Shown one piece after another: positions 32,687-45,106 of a stretch of 64,000 bases of DNA. Below the pieces are notes generated by a model. The model searched no databases, was not told the origin of the DNA, and was given only the letters and a program-made list of their open reading frames with translations. This DNA is from Pochonia chlamydosporia 170 (lineage: Eukaryota > Ascomycota > Sordariomycetes > Hypocreales > Clavicipitaceae). The stretch is taken from positions 620,001-684,000 of the forward strand of contig NC_035793.1 in assembly GCF_001653235.2 (NCBI RefSeq). The letters are read 5' to 3'. How positions within the stretch are numbered: position 1 is the first letter of the stretch; each line of letters begins with the position of its first letter. A program made the position numbers and the translations under genes.

Positions 32687-35600
32687 ATGAACGACTCTAG
32701 GAAATCTCACACCTCTACCCTACCCACAGCCGACTTCACTCATGGTGAAGCAGTATACTGTCCTTTCTCTACAGTCACTGCTGCTTTCTTTCACCATGCT
32801 TGTGTCATTCCCTCTGTCAAAGCCATCAGGGATCTCTCTACTGACACAGAAAGAGTGCTCACATACCGGGAGCTAGCTATTCATGTCCAATCACTTGCAA
32901 GTCGTCTTCGAAGATTGGGCGTCGGCCCTCACCAATCCGTCCCACTAGTCGTCAAGCGAGGGGCTGAGATGGTGATTGGTATATTAGCTATTCTGTCATG
33001 TGGTGCACAATACGTTCCCCTTGATGGTGGCGTGGTTCCCGATTCTACTATCAAGTATGTTGCAGAACAATGTGGCGGACAAAACGTTCTCTGCATCTCA
33101 TCCACCGAAGATCGCATCCGAAAGCTTCTGCCCGAACTCAGCCCTATAGTTATTGAGCAAACAAAAATCCCAGATGACGAGGATATCGCACCGGATGCTT
33201 GGATTGATCTTGCATCGCCTGATGCAGGATGCTACGTTATCTACACATCTGGTTCGTCCTATGCTTATACTCGGTTCTGAACCTCGTTGTCACTTTTCGT
33301 AGAATGGCTACTGAATCATTCTCAGGAACTACCGGAAAGCCAAAAGGTGTCGATGTTACGCACAAAAATGTCACCAACTTGGTGTGTCTGTCTCCCGGAG
33401 GTTTGGGTGTCCAGCCGGGAATGTCTGTTGGCCAAGTTCTCAACATCAGCTTCGATATGGGTACGTTTTGTTGCCTGCTTGTAGTAGCAGGTTAACTTGT
33501 TCAAATGCAGAACCAACATGCTGACTGCTGCTGTAGCGGCTTGGGAAATCTTTTCCTGTCTGTGTAATGGTGGCACTCTTATTCTGAGAGGTTCAAACTG
33601 GGAACCAACAATACGCGAGGTAAGTGCTCGGCAAGACCACAGGTGTCAACGGATTTATTTGTTTGCATTTCCCCTTTTTCGCTGACAGAGATGGCTTCTC
33701 CTTACAGCTCGATGTCCTCATTTGTACCCCAACCATCTTATCAAAGTATCATCCCAAGCTGTATCCCAAGATCAAGACTGTTGCCACCGCTGGAGAACCG
33801 ACTTCGCAGGATCTTGCCGACCTCTGGGCAACACACGCAACGTACTGGAACTGTTGCGGGCCCACCGAAACAACCATTGTAAATACAATGTCGAAGCATG
33901 TCGCTGGTGAACCTATTTCCATTGGCCGGCCGACCCCCAACAACTCGGTTTACATTTTAGACAAAGACGGCCGACCCGTTCCCTTGGGTGTGGCTGGTGT
34001 GATGTGGGCAGGCGGCCACGGCGTAACTCGTGGCTACGTGGGTCTTGAATCCAAGACAAAGGAGACTTACATTCCAGATCCATTTGCGAACGATGGGTAA
34101 GAAGAGACTGGAATAATCCACACGATTGGCATGAGGGAAGGCCGCTAATGAGATGTCTCACTTATATAGATCGAACATGTATTGCACGGGCGACCTCGGG
34201 AGGTGGAGAGCTGATGGTAATATTGACATCCTCGGCCGAGTCGATGATCAGGTCAAGGTCAAGGTATGCAAATAAGAGATTAACAAGGCGACAGTCATAC
34301 AATCGACACGTTCCAAAACTAACATGTATCTCCCAATTTTTTTAGGGCTTCCGAGTGGAACTTGACGGCATCTCAACTTCATTGGCTTCCGCCCCTGGAG
34401 TAACCCGCGCAGCAACACTTCTGATCAAGGGAGACATACATGGGTTCACAACCCCATTAGGGCAAGATGTGGAATCGATCCTCGCTCACACGAGAAAATC
34501 GCAGCCCTACTACGCCATTCCGTCCAAGATTCACCAACTCGAAGTGTTCCCGACCACGGCAAATGGCAAGATTGACAAGAACGCACTGCGTCTTATGGCA
34601 GTTGCACCTGAGCCAATCGAAAAGGCAGAAAACTACGACGTGGAAGCAGCCATCGGTAGCGACCAGAGTACCCTGGCCGAGGTTAGATCAGTATCCTCGT
34701 CCTCTACCTTTACAGTTTCGGAAGGGGAGAAGCTCGACCTCACAAGGGAGATCCCAGACAAGAAACTCCCCAAACATTTACGAGGCTTCCGACATCGCAT
34801 TGCTATTGTTTACCGATCTCTTTTTAGTATTATTGGGCTTCTCAATGTCGGTGCCCTCATCGCCCTACTTTTGGTAAATGCAGAACCAGAATGGTTGGCC
34901 ACTCTCACTGCCGCCAACTTGGTGCTTGCGGTGTTGGTCCGTCAGGACGTGGTCATCAACATTCTATATACAATTACCTGCTCTCTTCCCAAATCCGCGC
35001 CTCTCTGGATGAGGAAGCGTTTTGCAAAGATTTACCATCTTGGTGGCCTCCATTCCGGCGCTGGAGTGTGCGCTACCTCGTGGCTTCTCGGATCCACATT
35101 CCGGTCAACAGTTGCGTATACGCAAAACAAGACGAATGACTCGATTGCAACTCTGGTGGTTTCATGGATGTTGTGTGTTATATGCTGCGGCTTGGTTGGA
35201 TTTGCCTATCCTACATTCCGGAAGAAGTACCATGACCAGTTTGAGCGGATCCATCGGTTCGTTGGCTGGACGGCCCTGGCTCTATTTTGGGTGCGAACCA
35301 TGTTGTCGGTCCGCGACGTTACACCTGCCGGTGAAGACTTTGGTCTTGCGTTGGTCAAAACACCAGGATTTTGGATGCTTGGTGTGGCCACCTGCAGCAT
35401 TGCCTCGTCTTGGTTCTGGTTGCGCAAGGTCCCTGTCAATGCCGTTCCGCTCTCTGATCACGCCATAGTTCTGTCGTTTGACTACACAGTTCCCGTCAAC
35501 GGCAGCTTCACGCGCATTTCGAAAAGACCACTTCTTGAGTGGCACTCTTTTGCTACCATTCCGGCCTCAGAACCTACAATGATTGCGGACAAGCCTGGGT

Positions 35601-36061
35601 ACTCTCTCGTCGTTTCAAACGCTGGTGACTGGACAAAGGATTGTATCCGCAACCCGCCTACCCAGCTGTGGGTGCGCGGCCTACCAACCTGCGGCGTAAT
35701 GAGAATTGCTACATTGTTTAATCGTATTGTCATCATCGCCACCGGCTCTGGAATTGGCCCGTTACTCGGCCACATTGGCCAACCCAGTTGCCCAACCCAG
35801 CTCATTTGGTCGACTCCTAATCCCGAGAAGACATTTGGAAAGAAGGTTCTCGACACCATTTATGGATCTATTCCAGATGCAGTCATTCACGATACGAAGC
35901 AAAAAGGTCGCCCAGACTTGGTAAAGATGGGCTATAATTTGGTTAAAGACTTTCGAGCCGAAGCTGTAATTATTATTGCTAATGAAAAGATTACCAAGAA
36001 GGTAGTCTACGGTCTCGAAACTCGGGGGGTTCCCGCTTATGGCGCCATCTGGGACAGTTAA
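32687..36061 (+). CDS. TmpB/TmpL-like adenylate-forming transmembrane oxidoreductase
   Basis: Six exons: 32687-33251, 33326-33460, 33537-33619, 33708-34096, 34170-34263 and 34346-36061 (introns 73-88 nt), giving 993 residues. Residues 30-500 form an NRPS-type adenylation domain with core motifs in order: [55 protein letters not shown] and NGKIDKNAL with the catalytic Lys. No carrier-protein LGGxS motif follows. About six hydrophobic helices lie between residues 572 and 785, including [13 protein letters not shown], and a C-terminal ferric-reductase-like FAD/NAD(P) domain contains [13 protein letters not shown]. This architecture matches Aspergillus TmpB and Alternaria TmpL, which act in conidiation signalling and redox homeostasis; no secondary-metabolite neighbours are visible. 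The acid it activates and any redox substrate are unknown. The start follows from the open frame and the TATA box at 32573. Confidence 0.9.
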
Positions 36062-39000
36062 GATACCGCGCTGCGCTCACATTTTCGACGTCATTTGCAA
36101 GATTTCTTTGTCGCAAACTTGCTTTTGTTTGATACCCTATCACTCTCTGTATACTTTCCTATGTTGGAGCGGAATGGAGCGGTTGGTGGCTGAGGCCCAA
36201 GCAATCTGGCCTCTCTCGTTTTTTTTTTGTTTTTTGTTATCATCTGTGCGGCATGGTGCATGAAGCTCGGGGAGAAGCTTTGATGATTTTGACATGGGAG
36301 GCAAACTGCGTTGCTTTTTTTTTTCTTTTCTTATTCTGCAATTTCTTTGCTTCTCTTTTCTTTTCTGGCCTCATTGGTATGTGTGTCAGAGTTGTCTGTT
36401 CCGGCGTGTTTAGCATCAGGAAGTCCGTTAACCAGCCACAGCGGCAAAGTCTTTTGTATACGGGAGTCATTGCCTTCTTGGCAATTTCATATTAAAGTTG
36501 TTTACCTCCAGTTTATCTTGGCAGTCGTGGTCATTGCGTGGTGACATGTCTGGTCTGGTCTGGTCTGGTCGGTAGATGCCAGATCTGGATATCTGGATAT
36601 CTGGATCTAATCTGCATTTAAATCGAATCGAACGGAAGCGGCCCCACGCATCCCGGATGCGAGTGGGTCCCGGCCCGTTTGTGGGTCACAGCCCTCCCGT
36701 TGGTTGACACGCGACGCCGGGTCCGCGTTGTGCATGAAAAATCGTAAATCGCATGTATGAACTTGACCAGTTTGAGTATCCACACCCACCAACCCGTCAA
36801 ACCGGTGCCAGGAAAAGAAAGTTCCCGTACATGAAGACGGCGGCTAGCCGCAGCAAAGAGGGTGTGACTGACTTGACTGGAAGAGATTCGTGGCGCGTGG
36901 GATTATGCATGTTTGCCCTATGGCCCTACTCTGCTGCAAGCCACCTTCACTTTCGGCAAGACGTCGCTCAACGGGAGGTTCCATCGGGCAAACCCTATTT
37001 TATACTTGTTCGTACAGTCATCGGCTTTAAATTGTACATCATGTCCCGTCACAGTGGTGCTAAGGAGCGGGTTGCTGCTCTCGATAGGTTTTGCAGCAGA
37101 AAGTTGACGGTTGGTCTGTCACTGCCGATGTGTTAGTCGTAGCTTAAGTATGCCGACAGTCCGTTTATGTGCCACTTGCACGCGTGTTGGGCGTACAACG
37201 GCAAGTGTAACATACGTGTCTTGAAAGGCATGCAAGTCTATCCCGAGTTTTAGATGCTCCTCTGCAGCCTCGCACGGCGTCGGGACGAGCGTCACGTCTG
37301 ACGCTGTAACCCACGAGAGTTGTGTGTAGTGGCGCCGGGAGTCGGAGCCGTTGTGGCTTTTTCGTGATGTGCATGTGGATGTTACGACGGCGATGTAGTG
37401 TAATAGTCTTGTTAGTTTGGGTTTTTTGTGCGGCGGGAGATCCGGTCGGTCTGCCCGTTGGGACTGGAGGTGGCTGTGGAAAGACATGGTTTTATGGAAA
37501 GATGGTGAGGGAAGAAAGCGTGGGAAGAGTCGCTGGCTTTATAATCTACGAGGTGAGTTTGTTGTATGTTTCTAGAGGTTCGATTTTGCTAATTTGTTGG
37601 TTCATGGTCGAGATGGTGTCCGGGCTGATGGATCTGGGATTGCGAGTTTGGCTACTAACGTGCTGGGCTGGGTAATTTGCTAGATGTGTAGTATCGGAGC
37701 GGCCGCTGTGTATGGTTCTTTGCGGGATACTACACAGACTGCAAACAGAGCGGGCTTACGTTCGAGTAGTTAGTTGGCAAACTTGCACTGCGCGATGCAA
37801 GAGGTTGTATGTGCTTGTGAAGACAATGAGGCAATGCGGCGGCGGGTCAATGTGGTGTTTGTATTGCAACCAAGGATGTTGTTCTGGGATAGGATGAGAA
37901 TGAGAAAAAGAAACGCTGTTGTTGAGTCGACAGGTGTTATGTTGGTTGGACTCTTCATGCTGTCATGCATGAGTTGCGCCATCTCCGGAGCCGTTGTCTG
38001 CAGTGTATCGGACCCGGATACCAAGGACGGGACGGATTCACAGCATCTGTATCCGAATGTAGGGATGTCTACGTGTACCTTAACCTCGTGACAGTTAGAC
38101 CTATGAGTTGTACAAGTTTAGCAACAATAGCTTTGTTGACTTGTGTCCCATGCACGGATAGTACTTGAAACTGTAACGGTCTACAGGACGAGGATCTGTA
38201 TCTTGTAGACAAGCGGTCCCATTTGTTCTAGGAAGCCAAGGGAATCTATTGTCTCGACAACACTAATTAACAGACCTTCCAGAACACATGAACCAGTCCC
38301 TGTCCATGCTCAGAAAACTCCAACACTAATATACAGAACAAGACCAATCCCAGAACGCCTACAAACTAAACGGTTTGTCGCTTACTCAACAAACATAGTT
38401 CCTACCAATGAAACAAACAACCCATGTCCGTGGACCCTGTCCCCATATCCCCCGTAACTCATCTATTATAGGAAATTATCACAACTCATTGCCACGGTAT
38501 TCCCACAACGGCACCTCATCTCACGCAGCATGCACGTCAGCCCACGTAATCGCACAACCGCATCGCTTGTAAGCGGACCACAAACCGTCCTCTGCATAGC
38601 CCCAGTACAGTTCCACACTGCTTTTTCCATCATAACCACGAGATACACCATAATCGGATCTACATGCTGCTTCAAGCGAAATGTCTTGCCTGCGGACCTG
38701 TCGGTCTTCGGGGCGGCCGCTGTCCATCCTACGGTGCGGGTAGGAAACTCGGCAGTTGCAGGGTTTATGGTTTCCAGCGGGAGAAAGATGTGATTTGTTG
38801 TTGTGATGGAGTTGGTTGTGGTTCTTTTTCTGGGCCGGAAGTGTTGTATGTTGTTTGGTTGCACGGTTTACGGCTAGGTGTAATACGGCATTGTCAATCG
38901 GGGATAAGCTTGAATTAGGAGAATAAAGCATCTCGTGCAAGTTTACCTACATATTTACGGTTATCATTGACAAGTACTATACCCTTCTATTTGGGATGTC

Positions 39001-40849
39001 ATGACATGAAGAAGCCACATGTCAGCAATATCGATTCTGGCTTTCCACAAAAAGATATCACATTTCCCCCGCATCTCATCCAGAGTATTAGCTAGATTGA
39101 GGCGTTTGATTGGTTGTGAGTGCTGCTGACATGCTCGTGGCTATACCCTTGGCTCAACGCTGCTGCTGGAGCATCGTCATAAATGACAGATTCTCAACCC
39201 GGGGAAACTATTGTCACAGGCCGCATATTGACATGTTGCCAGTTGCGCCGAGTTGCAGAATTGCTTGCCTCGCCTGGCGAGCAAAGTCCATCAACCACTC
39301 CCCAACTTGGTACGCCACGCTTTCAGATATACAAGCAACGCTAAACTCGCGGCAATTCTAACAACCTCAACCTTGTACAGATGTGCATGTATCTCATCCA
39401 CTTTCAAAACTATAATCTGCATGAATGCAAGCTTCGTTCATCACGAGAACCTCCAACAAACACCCCGCACTCTAAACCGACGCCAGTATCCATCACCATC
39501 TCCAGCACCCCTCAGTGATCATCCTCAACATGTCACTACCCAAGCACCTCTCCACCCGAAAAGGGCAAACCAAACGCTCAGTCTAGTCCATTCATGTCCT
39601 CGTCAAGCACCGAAGTAGGTCGGACGACACCCTCACCGACGCAGCAGGCCCAACAACCACGTTCATGCACCTCTAATATATTGGGCTTCGCACAGGGCGT
39701 GTGCATTTTACCTGTCATGCCATGCCGGCTCTTGACCCGTTCGTGGCTCCGAATTCGGGTTTGTCGATGGACTCGTTTGGGCGATGATCGTCGACACGCT
39801 TGTGTGCAGGGGTGCCTGTTCTGTTTGTGGAAAAGGCGGTCACAGCATCCGGGCGGAAAGCATTGAGTTTTTGGAGATACATGCCGCTGAGGTAGTGACT
39901 TGATGGGATTGTCACTGCTGGATGGCGTGGATTGAAGGTGTGTGTCTTTTCATGATGACAAGTACCGACGCTAGGATGTGTTCCCGACAGTGTGGCTCGG
40001 CGTGGTGACAGTAGTTGAGCTGTAGTAGATCTTGGCTCTTTTAAACGTCTGGTGTGGTGGGAGTGTTTGTGATTGTGTCGATTGGATGGTGTTGTGAGGA
40101 TTGTCACGATAGATAAGGACGAGTTGGCAGCTGAGCATCGCGATTTGCCGTGTTGAGTTGGGACTGAAAGTTACAAGTCAGATTTGAGCCCGGGCAGTTT
40201 ATTCCGCCGACATGTAGAGGGTATAGCTAGCTTGCTTGGTCTTGATACCCACCTTCAGGCTAGAGCTTCGATTTCAGTTCTCTCAGGCCGGTAGGTCCAG
40301 CCTACTATTGCGTTTTCGAGTTTGGCAAAGTGTTGTGTCGTGAGGAGAGCTTGGCCTGGTTTGGTGTTGCGAGGTTTTGAAGGACAACCAGGTAGCTAGC
40401 TTGTCTTATCGTATACGTAAGGCCAACTTCTCCGTTTCCAACTCGCATGAAAACAACTTCGGCCGTTCCATTGTGCGATAGCAGCCAGAGCTGTCACTAA
40501 ACCAGATGTAAAATAAAGACTTGCTCGAGTGAATCAATTGATGACCAGGTAGATGCAATACGGCATCGGGTGTCAAATTGCTGACCGACCACAAGCAATA
40601 GTGGAGCACGTTGCGTTTGATGGCCAATAACATCACAAGTAAATCATCCGGGAGTCAATTAAACTCCGATGTCCGATTACAACCTGTGCTATCATCATCA
40701 TCCAACTTCATATTTTCCATTGATGGGATAACAATCGAGTACTGTTGCTGGCCTGCGAATCCATTCAAAGAACTACTTCTGTCAAGCGTCATGTAGAGCA
40801 TCCTGATACCCAACTCTCGAAAATCCACATACTCAGAACCGCACCCGCA
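36062..40849. other. 4.8 kb intergenic region without a supported gene
   Basis: No gene could be supported. ORFs up to about 139 codons (for example minus strand 38466-38940) overlap in several frames and have no motif. Tandem repeats lie at 36551-36606. Several T-rich runs follow the reductase gene and may belong to its 3' region. Confidence 0.55.
36551..36606. repeat. Two adjacent tandem arrays, (TGGTC)4 and (ATCTGGAT)3
   Basis: Perfect TGGTC x4 at 36551-36570 is followed 12 bp later by ATCTGGAT x3 at 36583-36606. They lie about 500 bp downstream of the reductase stop codon. Confidence 0.85.
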
Positions 40850-42914
40850 ATGAACAAGTCCGCAATGAGCACATCTGCAAGCTCAAATGCGCCAAACCCG
40901 GCGCATCAAGAGTCCTCGACCCCCAAATCCCGAGCATGCAATAACTGCGCTCGGCTAAAAATGAAGTGTCGATGGCCAGAAGATGACTCAGGAGACACCA
41001 CGAGTTGTACAAGGTAAACATCCTCCGTCTTCGAGATACCATCAATGGACTCACGGATATAGATGCTCCCGAATGAACATAACATGCGATGTACCTGCGC
41101 GATCCCAGCGCCGAAAAAGGGGCAAATCCACGTAAGCTACTTACTGATAACTATAAAACCTTATACTCACCATCCAAATAGTCGTGTTGCCCAGCTCGAG
41201 CAAAAGATAGACGGGATAATGTCCTTTCTCGCCAAGAATCAACAAGTTCAGCCGACGGGCCCATCTCCTATGACGCCAGAAAGCCAATTCACCTGTCAAA
41301 CTAGTCCCCGTGCTCCGGTCCAAGAAACACCGCAATCACACGGCATCCCGCGTTCAACAAGATCCAAGAACCAGGCAATCTTTCAACTCGTCCCCGGCTT
41401 TCAGTTAACCGCCCAAGAAGCAGCAAACTACCTATCCATATACACTACAGAATACGCACCCAACTTCCCCTTTGTCCTTATCCCTTCTACCATGAACCCA
41501 CACAGTCTACACGCCGAAAGCCCCGGGTTATTCTGGGCCATCATGACGGCGATAGCCCCCCAGTCATTCACCCTCCAACAGGATGTCAAGACATGGTTTC
41601 GGCAATACATAGCCGAGCACATGATTGTTCGACAGGAGAAGAGCCTGCACCTCCTGCAAGCGATTCTCATACATCTAGCATGGTTCGTCTCCCGCTCGTC
41701 TTGCTCCCAGCTTAACTAACACATGTCAAGGGGCGACTTTCACTTCTACATCAATTCCGAAGCAACCAACTTTCTTCAATTAGCATTCGCTCTAGTCATG
41801 GACTTAAGGCTCGACAAGTCCCCCGAATCCAGCGCAGCTACAGTCCGCTCCCTCCTCGGCGAGGCGTGGACGGCACTTCATCAAGGCATTCCGTATAGAC
41901 TGGGCGTCCCGCACACGTTGGACGACAAACGAGCTGTCCTGGGCTTCTACCACCTCTCATCACTGTAAGTCAATCACGATAAGAATCAGCTAGTAAACAT
42001 ATCTGACAAGCGCAGAGTCTCCTCATTGTTTAAGCGAGGCCCCCAATTCTCATGGACACCTTACCTCTCACGGTGCTGCGATTCCCTCATCGACGCCCGC
42101 GAACACGAATCAGATTTCCATCTCGTCGCCCTCGTCAAACTACAACGCATCGCTGACCGAGCGTACAGCATCCTCCCCACGCCAGGGGGCATGACACGAG
42201 ATACTTGCACCTACAGAGCCGCTCTCGACATGGCCATAAACCAAGTTCGTCACGAACTAGACGCCTTTGTCGCCCTGCAACCGGACATAGTCAAGCAAAA
42301 CAGTAAGCACATCCAATTCCACCTACCAAATTCGCTGACCAACATCTCCAGAAATCTTCTCCTCCTGCTACCGCGTCCTAATAATGCGCCTCTACGAACC
42401 AGCGCTCGTCATGAAGACCCCTCCCCTGAGTGACTCGGACTCTCTCATAAGCGAGCCTTTTCTCCGCGCCGACGCACTAGGAAACTGTCTCGAGTCTTCG
42501 AGAGAATCATTTGCTGCCCTACTATCCATACCGTCTGTCCAATTATCCCAGTTACCTCTGACGGGAACTGCGCTTCTGGCGTTCACAATCGTCACGAGCT
42601 GTCGCCTCATGTTTCTGGACACATTGCCGGATTGGCAGCCTGAAGTAGCGAGAAAGAGGCTAGACCTCGGAGCGGCATTGGGAGGGGTGGCAGATAATTT
42701 TGCAGTCGCGGACAGATGGGCAGTAGAGAAGAATCGGAAGAGGAGGCTCAAGGAGGATTGTGACAACAGGGGGTGTCATTACACGAGTAGACTGAGGTGG
42801 ATTCGGCAGTGGTATTTATCTAAGACTGGGGGCCAAGATGTCCAACCTCAATCTGAAGAAAATGCAGACGAGCAAGTCAGGTACCAATGGACAATGCGGC
42901 TTGGCCAGATGTGA
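40850..42914 (+). CDS. Zn(II)2Cys6 fungal transcription factor
   Basis: Six exons: 40850-41013, 41063-41131, 41182-41682, 41731-41964, 42016-42302 and 42352-42914, giving 605 residues. Exons 1 and 2 join to complete the cluster C-X2-C-X6-C-X12-C-X2-C-X6-C (CNNCARLKMKC ... CTRCSRMNITC) from residue 30, followed by a basic linker QRRKRGK and a short coiled segment VAQLEQKIDGIMSFL for dimerisation. The rest is a helical middle homology region like LEU3/PrfA-type regulators (LLQAILIHLAW, LGEAWTALHQGIPYRLG). All five introns are 48-51 nt, near the lower size limit for this kind of fungus, and all are phase-consistent. ATG 40865 is an alternative start. Targets are unknown. The gene converges with the DUF300 gene across a 312-bp spacer. 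Confidence 0.86.
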
Positions 42915-43226
42915 GGCTGGATTTTGAGTTTTGGCCCGATTTGATGTCCATGTCTGACTTGGGGATGCCGTCATTTCCAGGCAGTTCATGGAATGGTATT
43001 TAGAATCAAAAATAATGTTGAAAAGTATATTGAAGAGTACATCACGTCAAAGCAACCATATCCATTACGCCTCGTGGTATCATGACAAAGTATGCTCAAG
43101 GACCATGCCTATAATCCGAAAATGGCAATATGCCAACCTTGACCCCATCCTGCCAGGCCCTAAATCCCCGGCTGTATAAATGCACCACCACCAAAGCAAA
43201 CATTACGACGCAGGCTTCCCAAATAC
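42915..43226. other. Spacer between convergent genes
   Basis: This 312-bp stretch shared by the 3' ends of the Zn2Cys6 regulator and the DUF300 gene shows no other feature. Confidence 0.6.
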
Positions 43227-45106
43227 TTAACGCTGGTGTGTATCTGGATGCCATAATTTTTGTTGCATCATAGCCTGTGCATTGGTCGGCACAGCTTGCC
43301 TGCGATCCGGTTCATCATACGGATTGCCATGCGCTTGCGCTATTCCAATCCCACTCGGGTCCTGGTGGTGTTGATACTGATGAGGTTGATTCACCCTATA
43401 GGTGTCTTCATATGGCGAAGGTTCCCTTTGAGGCCTTGGTGGTGCGGTATATGAATGAGCTTCTGGGTTTGGCTGGGCATTATCCATCAAACCGGCCCTT
43501 TCTTCAACCCCCATCACCCCAGTGGCGTGATATGATGGTGCTTGCAGGGCGGCATTATGTCCATATCCTTGCATCGCAGGCCTGTATTCGTCGTACTCGG
43601 TGTCGGGGGCAACAACAGCAGGCCGCATGCGATCGTACGAACTTCCACCTTCTTTGTTGTCAGGCAAATTATCCATATCGAGGCCTTCGCCATGATTCAG
43701 CCGATAACTGATGTCATCCTTGCGGCGCTTGACTCCACAGAATAGCCATCGCATGCCTCGGCCAAATGCCTTGATAAAATCCCACAAGTTGAGTGCATCA
43801 AAGATCGCCATGAAACCCATGAAACCACCCGCAGGTGGTTGACGCTCGTTCTCGACGGAAGGAGAGCCCTTGTCAGCGTCAGGTACTGGGTAGAACGTCC
43901 TTGGTGCGCCTGCCCTATACGGCGAGTATGGGAACGCCCAGAGATGGAGGATCGCAAACATGGCCATTTCGACGCAGAGGAGTAAGGCCGGGATACCGAC
44001 TTTGAGATCGGGATATGCGATAACTTCATTTGGGTGAACAATCTTGAGCGTCGATGTACCAACTGAGATGGCTGACGCTTGCCAAAAGGACAGAAACACA
44101 ACCAATTTGATAGCGACAATTTTGACGAAAAGTTTGTATTCGGCGAGTGCTTCTTTGAGTTGAACGTAAAACTGGATAAGGCAGTACATGGCGATGGTAA
44201 CCGCAACCGCATTGAGCACAATTATCTGAAGATGTTAGTACAGTGGCTTCAACGCCAGGAAGGTCCGTATCGAAAATACATACCCAAATATGACCAAAAA
44301 CTGGACTGTTAGAACTTTCGCAATACCTTTCAAAGTATTGCGATACAACTGCGGATATCGTCATGGTAACACGAATGAAACAGTAGTGGTAGACACCAAT
44401 CCAAATAATATTAAACCAAGTCAGGCCGCTCTTCGGTGTTCTCCAAATGCCACGCTGGCCACCACAGCATTTGGCGAACCAATTAATCGGCAGGACCCAT
44501 GGCTTGATAGGCCGCAATTCGCGAAAGAATTCTTTTTGACTGTGTAGATCCGGCGCAACGTAGTGGCAAAGTAGGGCGAAGAACGAGGCAATGGCGAAGG
44601 CTTCGTAGCAATCCGAGATGACTTGGAAGTAGATGGCATGCCAATACCACTGCAATTGCAAATATGAAGAAATGGCATACACAGGGACCATAAAAAGAAT
44701 ACGAATGATACTAAAAAAGGCTGGGGTTAGAAAACAAAATAAAATGCCAGTGCTTAGGCGCCAGGTCACATACTATCGCTGCTCACGAGGTTGTGTGTAG
44801 TGCAGAGCATGCATCCAAATTAGATACAAACTCAGAACTGTGGCAATGAGTGTGCATGATGCGGCAATGATTCGGGCAAGATCATGAAAGTTGAGAGGCC
44901 CGACTAGTAAACGCTCTGAGCCGGGAGATACTGCATGATGGTGTTAGTATTGGGTGGAATAGCTTGATCGCTGTTCCAGTAACAATGTCAAGCAATGTGC
45001 AAATCCATGGCATCTGCAGCAGAGCCTTGGAATTCACAACAAAGTTGCATAGGCGAAACGTACTTCTCATATCCTCCAGCGTGGAGTTGCAAGTCAGATT
45101 CATCAT
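43227..45106 (-). CDS. TMEM184 / organic solute transporter Ost-alpha (DUF300) family protein
   Basis: Four exons: 45106-45064, 44930-44774, 44710-44284 and 44225-43227, with introns of 133, 63 and 58 nt, giving 541 residues. About seven transmembrane helices fill residues 30-320. Family motifs include MHALHYTQPREQR after helix 1, FMVPVYAISSYLQL, the conserved DCYEAFAIASFFALLCHY, KPWVLPINWF, and KLVVFLSFWQ in exon 4. The C-terminal 200 residues are hydrophilic, rich in Pro, Gln and Tyr, and probably disordered. Human TMEM184 and yeast/fungal relatives are vacuolar or plasma-membrane proteins of unclear transport role. The ATG pair at 45106/45103 has a good context (ACCATGATG). An open frame upstream (45184-45654) has no ATG and is read as 5' leader. 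Confidence 0.9.
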
